Shown here one piece after another: positions 58,679-64,000 of a stretch of 64,000 bases of DNA (position 1 is its first letter; every line of letters starts with the position of its first letter). A program made the translations under genes and the position numbers. Source of the DNA: Nageia nagi (lineage: Eukaryota; Pinophyta); contig JBITNC010000001.1 in the NCBI GenBank assembly GCA_050084985.1, forward strand, positions 60,512,001-60,576,000, given 5' to 3'. A model generated the notes under the pieces. It ran no database searches. It saw only the letters and a program-made list of their open reading frames with translations, and was not told where the DNA came from.

Positions 58679-59020
58679 TTCAGTAACTTTTACTTCTGCT
58701 TGAAGCCTTGCTTTCTCTTCTCTTGTATTCTTTCTAATTTTTCCTTCTCACATCGTAGTTTCTCTGGATCTCCGCTATCACCCCGGCTAAGAGTTTTCTC
58801 TTGAGCTTTTAAGATTATGTCAGCAAAATGACTCCTTAGCAATGTAGCATGATAACATTTGTCTGGGGACATCTATCCTTCTGATGAAGTTGGAGCACTC
58901 TCCCCTTCATGAAGGCCATCAACAGGAGGCGACTTTGAAAGGGCATTCTCTTCATCCAATCCGCTCACGGCTCTTTTCACACCATGTGTGTCTAGGCTGG
59001 GGATACTTGTCTCGTTGCAT
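58610..59020 (-). pseudogene. Captured fragment of a GTE-type bromodomain protein gene
   Basis: Minus-strand reading ETSIPSLDTHGVKRA, SGLDEENA, a stop, then [50 protein letters not shown]; after a frameshift the reading continues [20 protein letters not shown]. This is the C-terminal region of plant GTE (BET-family) transcription regulators, in which SPDK-x-Y-RAALL-x-x-RFADTILKA and KARLQAEAKAAE are typical. The stop before MSPDK reads TAG where Gln is expected (TSSEG-stop-MSP), one C-to-T change. The bromodomain itself is absent. It lies in the same strand as the surrounding retroelement, so it looks like a transduced host exon set. Confidence 0.75.
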
Positions 59021-59255
59021 GCAGCATCATAATGCATGACTCTACACATAGGCCTCACAGCATGTGAACATCTCCTCTGCACCTTCATGTAGGTCATGAA
59101 CGTCTTCCTCCGCTCCTTCACGAACATCTCCTCCCATGAGTATTCCAACGTACATCTCCTCCAGTAATGTATCTCCTTCATGTGACTCTTCAGTGACTCT
59201 TCATGCACGAAATGTCTCCTCCTCCATGTGAGCTTCAGACCACCAAATGTGAGCT
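59021..59255 (-). other. Sequence between captured fragments
   Basis: Minus-strand frame (59208-59021) reads MHEESLKSHMKEIHYWRR and similar. Unrecognised. Repeats of CACCAAATGTGAGCTT / CACCAAATGCTTCT at about 59240-59275. Confidence 0.4.
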
Positions 59256-59483
59256 TTAGACCACCAAATGCTTCTCAGTGAATGTCTCCTTGTCCATGCA
59301 GTGAATGATCTTCTCATGAGCCATTTTGGACTTCTGTCCATTGCCGCCACCCATGTTTTCTGAATCTGGACTGTAACTATCTCTTCCTTCACGAATCTCT
59401 GAGATCAAAACACTGATGTAATGAAGATGTAGATTGGTTATTAGGTAGGAAGGCTGGTAGGGTTTCCCCTGACTCACCACCAC
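59256..59483 (-). pseudogene. Possible captured 5' exon of an At2g23090-like gene
   Basis: An ATG at about 59354 opens MGGGNGQKSKMA, the invariant N-terminus of the small plant zinc-binding/SERF-like family typified by At2g23090. After MA the sequence (HEKIIHCMDKETF) no longer matches. The upstream part looks like a 5' untranslated leader. Twelve residues are a short match, so this is tentative, but the string is distinctive. Confidence 0.5.
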
Positions 59484-59500
59484 ACTTCAACACCATAGCT

Positions 59501-59955
59501 CTAAAGGCTTTCCCTGTTACGGTAGCCTGGGATCATCCGTCTCATCATCAGCCTATCTCCAATGCCCTTTCCAATCCACACACCTACTTCTATCACATCA
59601 TGGATGGTGTTCTCCAAGTCTTGTATGTCACATGTATTCCCTAGAGACTGAGGTGCCCCAGAATTGTGATACGCATAAATGCAATCCAACAAATTCTCAG
59701 TGTAAGTCAAAGCAATGATCATGAACCATCTATCCAGACCATCACAGGGAGCTTCACCTGGACATCTCTTCTCACTGACGTAGATCCACAATCCCTTCAC
59801 ACCTTAGTAGATTATCATCTCACAACTCGATGCTTGGAGCTTCTTTTCATAGAGTTGGCTTCCCTCACGTAGCTTCGTTGCTCCTTGCTTCTTCAGCAAC
59901 GTGACTCTAGGATCATTCTCACAAGCTGAGAAATCACGCTCTCCCTTTGCGCAGA
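59501..59955 (-). pseudogene. Unidentified coding fragment, possibly captured
   Basis: From about 59955 the minus strand reads VCAKGERDFSACENDPRVTL, LKKQGATKLREGSQLYEKKL, a stop, then GLWIYVSEKRCPGEAPCDGL, DRWFMIIALTYTENLLDCIY and so on to 59501. Codon use and GC resemble a protein-coding exon, and only one stop occurs in about 150 codons. I do not recognise the family. It sits at the far end of the retroelement, upstream of the At2g23090-like piece. Confidence 0.45.
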
Positions 59956-60239
59956 CTAGATCAATTTATTTATAATTAATTAGTTAATTTATTAAGAAGT
60001 AATATAAAATTATTCTAATTTATATTTTGAAGCATAATTTCAATTGGTTTCCATGTGATTTATGATTTTAGTAGAGTCAATCAATCAACAATCCTTGTTG
60101 ATGACTCAAGGATCCAAAAATCTTTAAATTTTTGTGAGGAAGAATGAAGAGGTCCTAAAAGATGATAATGGTAATAGTTTCAATTTGAAAAATATAAAGT
60201 TACATATTGATTAGAAGTATATTGATCATTTACTAATAT
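59956..60239. other. Boundary region back into CACTA B
   Basis: Base composition drops sharply to AT-rich after about 59960, which is probably where the retroelement ends, though no LTR or target duplication marks it. A short open stretch on the plus strand near 60075-60190 (NNP/SLLMTQGS then VRKNEEVLKDDNG) may be an exon of the CACTA B plus-strand gene. Confidence 0.4.
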
Positions 60240-61462
60240 GATTTCAACTATTTTTCAGGTAAACTATTCTACAAATCTCTCCAAAATGCTACAATACAAG
60301 AATTTGCAAAAACCCTTGATAGGCCATGAAAGAAACAAGATGACTTGGGTATCTATTTGTTTTAATTTTTTGCATCATTTTTTGGTATGTATGTTTCACT
60401 TTTGTGCATTTAATATTTCAAGAGACTAAAACTAATTTGTTATAATTTGTGTCTTTGTAGCAAAAAGGAGAATAATAACAAACTTGAAATATGAATTTGG
60501 TGAAGGATGAAGTGAAAATAAAGTGTTCCAGCAAGCAGGATTGAATTTGAAAAAGGGTTAGAGATCATATCAAATGAAAAGTGATGAAACTTTCCTTGAC
60601 CAAAAAACCCTAGCACAAAAACCATTTGATGTCCATAAGAAGGTATGGATCAATATTATCATTCATATTTATTATTTGAACCTAATTAATTGATTATTTT
60701 AACATAATACTAATTAATTATTTCATAATAAGGTTTGGAAGATGCTACTTAATAAAGTAGATGATATAGAAAAAGGAAAGGATAAGGCTTGGAGATGCTA
60801 TAAGAAAAAGCGTTGAAGTCTCGACTTGCCAAATTGGGATGCAGTATTATGCATGAGTGGGAAGTGAAGGGGGGAAGACTATAAAATCCTGATTTGTAAG
60901 TATTTATTCCATGCAGTTATTTTCAATGATATATGTAAATGGTTTGTAATATAACACTAATTAACTATTTTTTTAGTTGAGAGATTTCAATTAGTTTCTT
61001 GATGCTAATGAACACTAATATGGCATCACATATGGTTACCAAGCATTGATGGACATCCTGAATGCTAGTGTAAGTAATTTTAATTATTTTAATTAATAAA
61101 GGCATATCATGAATTTCTTGTAGGTGATGCATATGTTTTGTAAGTGTGATTACACACATACAAACATTTATTTTCTTATTATTTGTAGGTGGGTACTACA
61201 TCATAGGAGCAGTTGCATCATAGGGGGTGCATCGCAGGTGGGTGCATCAAAGGAGGGTTATTTGCTATCTAATTGGGACATGAGATTTGATGATTTTTTT
61301 GAGGATGAGCTAGGACATCCTAGCAGGACATACAATGAGCCAACACATAAACCTAGTAGGGTAGGGCATAGATATTATAGTGGCTTAGGTAGTGGTTTAG
61401 GTAGTGAGTCAGGTGGTGGTACTAAGTTTGGATCTAGTGATGATGTTAATATTGAGGATTAG
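60240..61462 (+). pseudogene. Candidate 3' exons of a CACTA B plus-strand gene
   Basis: Plus-strand pieces separated by intron-like AT-rich sequence with TGCAG/TTTCAG/TTGTAG acceptors at about 60257, 60460 and 61188. The last frame (to 61462) reads GYLLSNWDMRFDDFFEDELG, then a Ser/Gly-rich C-terminus (YYSGLGSGLGSESGGG) and stop. No domain I recognise. Similar in layout to the TnpA-like second gene of CACTA elements, divergent from the transposase. Confidence 0.35.
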
Positions 61463-61904
61463 TAGTTGTACTATCATTTTGTACTCACGATATAGATAGT
61501 ATCAACATTGTATCATTTTTGAGATATCATGTGGATGTATTCATATAGACTTGTATATCATTTTGATGTATTTTTATGTATAGATTTATATCATTTTGGC
61601 ATATCCAAAATATGGATGTGGATGGTTATTTTGACATATTTTGATGTGGATGTTATCATGATTTTCTCAGCCCATATTTTGATGTATAGATTTTTGCATA
61701 ATTTTTCATATTTTTGCCCATTTTTATCGTATTTTTATGAAATATTATTGGCATGTTATTTTGGCATACGATCGCATATTAAAATTGGTGCAACATACGA
61801 TTTGCATATTATTTATTCATATGATTGATGAAATAGGCATATTATATTTTCATACAATTAATGTTTCAATGTAAATGGAAATTATAATATATTAAATGAA
61901 AGAA
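61463..61904. other. 3' flank of candidate gene in CACTA B
   Basis: AT-rich, with repeated TATGGATGTGGATG- and CATATTTTGATGT-like words (about 61525-61690) and two CATACGATTTGCATATT / CATACGATCGCATATT sites at about 61765-61810. No gene. Confidence 0.45.
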
Positions 61905-62300
61905 ATCAATTTGTTTTACAATTTTGAGACAAAAATGATGTAATTTTAGATGCAAAAAGTGATGTAATAAGCAAAAACGGATGCAAAAAATGACCCTTTT
62001 GGACTCAAAAATTGATGTGATTTTAGACCCTTATAGATACGAAAAAGGATGCAAAAAATGACACTTTAGGATGTAAAATTAGAGACAAAATTCAACACCT
62101 TTGGATGCAACAAACAAACACAAAAATTGGCTTTGAGGATGCAAAAAAGGATGCAACAATTAGAAAAAAATAAAGCGAAAAAGGATGCAATTTTTGGTGT
62201 GCAATTTGCATCCATTTTTGCATCAAAAAATTGGAAAAATGCAAAAAAAAATAGATTTTATATGCAAAAAATAACATAAAACCCTTTTTTGGTAGTAGTG
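61905..62300 (-). repeat. Right terminal and subterminal repeats of CACTA B
   Basis: Seven or more copies of GGATGCAAAAA or GATGTAATTTTAG-like units, mirrored relative to the left end, then the inverted terminus TTTTTTGGTAGTAGTG at 62285-62300. Confidence 0.85.
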
Positions 62301-62303
62301 TTG

Positions 62304-62667
62304 TAAACTGGGGCACATTTTCCTCTCTTCAACAGTTCAATATAGATCCTCACAACTCTTTATCTTTTTCAATAGAAGAGCAGAGTGTGACACAATGCTC
62401 TTCTTATTCTCCTCATAGTTTTTACTCTCCCATATTTTTAACAATAGATTTCTAATCTTCTTAATTATTTTCAACATTCTCAGTGGTTGGGAGGAAGGGA
62501 GAGATTCAAGATTTTCTCCTATCTTCTCTTAGATCTTGAACATAGAATGGTTGTGCCTCAAGGATCTTATTTGTTATTCACTTTCTCCACACAAGCAGCC
62601 CTAGGCTATGGAAAGCAATCATAGATTCATTGGGCAGATTGAAGAGAGAAGGAAGATAATGCATTTT
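62304..62667 (-). other. Leader of copia D, right part
   Basis: Untranslated leader between primer site and the CACTA B insertion. Joined to 44617-45659 across the TTG duplication it is about 1.4 kb. No gene. Confidence 0.65.
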
Positions 62668-62679
62668 GCTCTGATACCA
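62668..62679 (-). other. Primer-binding site, initiator tRNA-Met (copia D)
   Basis: Minus strand TGGTATCAGAGC, a perfect 12-base match to the plant initiator tRNA-Met primer site, directly adjoining the LTR end CCAATA. Confidence 0.95.
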
Positions 62680-62893
62680 TATTGGAGCAAAGCCAAAATT
62701 AATACATTGTATTTATGTGAGAGCAAATAAATATATGGAGTAGTTAGGAGTTACATTCCTATACAATAATGAACCATCTCTAATAAATCCTAAATATTAA
62801 AATGGAATAAAACAATAGTAGATAATACTTAGTGTATTATTTACCTTACATTATTTAGGTACCTAAGGAATTAATGTATTATTTATTCTAATA
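62680..62893 (-). repeat. 5' LTR of copia D
   Basis: 214 bp matching 40419-40632. The edges are fixed by the primer site (left) and the target duplication GAATC (62894-62898, right). Termini are TA...TA. Confidence 0.93.
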
Positions 62894-62898
62894 GAATC

Positions 62899-64000
62899 TT
62901 ATTGTGCTTACCTTTGTGTTCATATTCCATCTACATTACATAATCTTCATGTCTACAAATGGGGCCCAAAAGTTGATGAATATTATAAAAAACCTATCAA
63001 AAAATCATAAATACCTTTTTCATACAATCATACCATCATTGAAATTAAGTAGGTTCCTGATATCATAATTTGGAGTTTAATATACTAGCTCTTTAAAAAT
63101 CATATGCTTGTAGAAAAACAAACCCAAAGCTAATGATTGTTGTAAAAAACCTATTAAAAAAGTTACAACTACCTTTTTTATATAATAATATCATTATTTA
63201 ACAATATGAGGTTCCTAATATTACAATTTGGATTTCAATATATCATCTTTCTAAAAATTATATTCTTGTAGAAAAACAAACCCAAAAGATGTCTCAAAAT
63301 ATGGTGCAATAACTAGCTTGGAGAAGAAAATCAACTATCCAACCCATAATTTTTCTAAGTGTCAAAAACCAATCTAAAAATGATAAGTTGGCCTCATCCA
63401 TCATATATTCTAAAATGATGCAATTGTATTAAATGATCTAAATACACTATATGATACAAAAATTGGCTTTGAAAAGGAAAGAAAATATTCAACCCAAAAA
63501 TTTCTATGTTTTAAAAACCAATCCAAAAGTGTTATAAAATAAATAATGTTGTTAATGGATATAACAAGGATTCCCTTAAATTATTTGATTTAGTGAAGCA
63601 CTTGGGAACCCTAACAACATAACCTTTCTATGTGTTCTACTTATAAGCATTCATGCAAGTCTAGTGGATGAGGGTTGTAAATACATTAACAACATGAGTG
63701 ATTCTCATTGCATTATTATTTGGATGAATCATTATATATGCACTATTTGAAAAGATACACGATAAAAATATAGTTTCATGGTCTATAATTATTGCAAAAT
63801 ATGCAAAAAATGGGTACAAGCTAAGTGCTCTACCCCCTCATTTATTCTTCCTAAAAAACTCAAAATGTTACAAGTGTCTACCAAATTTTCCCCAAGTGTT
63901 CATCTAATGTTCCAAGTGCTCTACTCCTCTATCTTTATTTTTCCCAAAAAAATTGAAAATTTTGAAATTTTACAAGTGCTTGCCTAATATTTTAAATGCT
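62899..64000. other. Non-coding end of window with tandem duplications
   Basis: AT-rich. It holds two adjacent units of about 158 bp (62971-63128 and 63129-63287, both ending GTAGAAAAACAAACCCAAA). A second pair, about 150 bp apart, starts near 63298 and 63448 (CTAGCTTGGAGAAG / TTGGCTTTGAAAAG, both ending in AAAACCAATC). A third pair starts at 63818 and 63917 with AAGTGCTCTAC. No gene recognised. It is the host flank of copia D. Confidence 0.6.

Larger units (their letters stand above)
45660..62300. mobile_element. CACTA transposon B inside copia D
   Basis: 16,641 bp with inverted ends: CAATAATACCAAAAGG at 45660 (CACTACTACC with two changes) and ...CCCTTTTTTGGTAGTAGTG ending at 62300. Target duplication TTG on both sides (45657-45659, 62301-62303), 3 bp as expected for CACTA. 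Subterminal GGATGCAAA/TTTGCATCC repeats lie at both ends. It carries a TNP2-type transposase (minus), a telomere-like array, a candidate plus-strand gene, and a later retroelement insertion. It is inserted in the copia D leader. Confidence 0.92.
40419..62893 (-). mobile_element. Ty1/copia retrotransposon D, split by CACTA B
   Basis: Minus-strand element with LTRs at 40419-40632 (3') and 62680-62893 (5'), each 214 bp, flanked by a perfect target duplication GAATC (40414-40418 and 62894-62898). A perfect primer site abuts the 5' LTR and a G-rich tract abuts the 3' LTR. Both LTRs start and end with TA (minus strand TATTAG...CCAATA) instead of TG...CA. Without CACTA B (16.6 kb) it is 5.83 kb, a normal copia size. 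Hand count gives about 25 differences in 214 positions between LTRs (about 12%). Confidence 0.93.

Noticed and set aside
57521-58804. Plus-strand ORFs opposite the acidic ORF (for example 57803-58093)
   Set aside because: Ser/Phe/Leu-rich antisense shadows of the Glu/Asp-rich minus-strand frame.
59020-59255. Full GTE gene including bromodomain
   Set aside because: No bromodomain sequence is visible upstream; only the C-terminal part is present.
60240-61462. Intact host gene with introns
   Set aside because: Pieces lie between CACTA B inverted ends, are partly broken and have no host family match; a transposon gene is more likely.
1-64000. CRISPR arrays, bacterial insertion sequences, tRNA or rRNA genes
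   Set aside because: No regular spacer-repeat arrays, no cloverleaf or rRNA sequence noticed; all mobile elements are plant-type. tRNA detection by eye is limited, so a tRNA relic could be missed.

Overview
This is AT-rich nuclear DNA from a seed plant with a repeat-dense genome; I cannot name the species. The evidence is Ty1/copia and Ty3/gypsy (Tat-type) LTR retrotransposons, plant CACTA transposons, initiator-Met tRNA primer sites, and fragments of plant host genes (a GTE-type bromodomain protein and an At2g23090-like protein). I found no bacterial-style genes and no intact host gene. Almost every coding region is a decayed pseudogene, and many stops are TAG or TAA where Gln is expected.

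Left half (about 0.7-32.5 kb): a nest of elements with precise boundaries. A plus-strand Tat-like gypsy relic (here G0: gag at 680-1474, protease at 32054-32499) is split by a minus-strand relative G1 (1475-32053, LTRs of about 0.71-0.73 kb). The 3' untranslated part of G1 is split by a plus-strand copia element C1 (2851-24858; 496/497-bp LTRs, target duplication ATTAG, primer site for initiator tRNA-Met). The reverse transcriptase of C1 is split by a 13.45-kb Tat gypsy element G2 (9392-22844; LTRs of about 1.6 kb, target duplication CTTAC). Removing G2 and one CTTAC restores the copia reading frame across the joint.

Right half (32.5-64 kb): a second nest. A CACTA element A starts at 32500 inside G0. 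It is interrupted by a candidate long solo LTR (32981-37749) and then meets a copia gag-protease fragment C2. A complete minus-strand copia element D (40419-62893; 214-bp LTRs with unusual TA...TA ends, target duplication GAATC, perfect 12-base primer site) carries a 16.6-kb CACTA element B (45660-62300; target duplication TTG) in its leader. CACTA B has a TNP2-type transposase on the minus strand (46.6-50.4 kb), a 2.1-kb telomere-like (CCCTAA-type) array with a higher-order period (52.17-54.26 kb), and a candidate split plus-strand gene (56.2-61.5 kb). That gene is interrupted by a further minus-strand retroelement (from 56561) holding an open acidic 370-codon ORF and captured host-gene fragments. 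The last 1.1 kb of the window is non-coding with several approximate tandem duplications.

The most interesting points are the different position of the archaeal-type RNase H in the two Tat elements (before RT in G2, after it in G1), the extra roughly 3.7-kb ORF downstream of integrase in G2, the telomere-like satellite inside CACTA B, and the gene-capturing element inside it. Boundaries backed by target duplications are firm; domain edges are approximate because they were read by eye.
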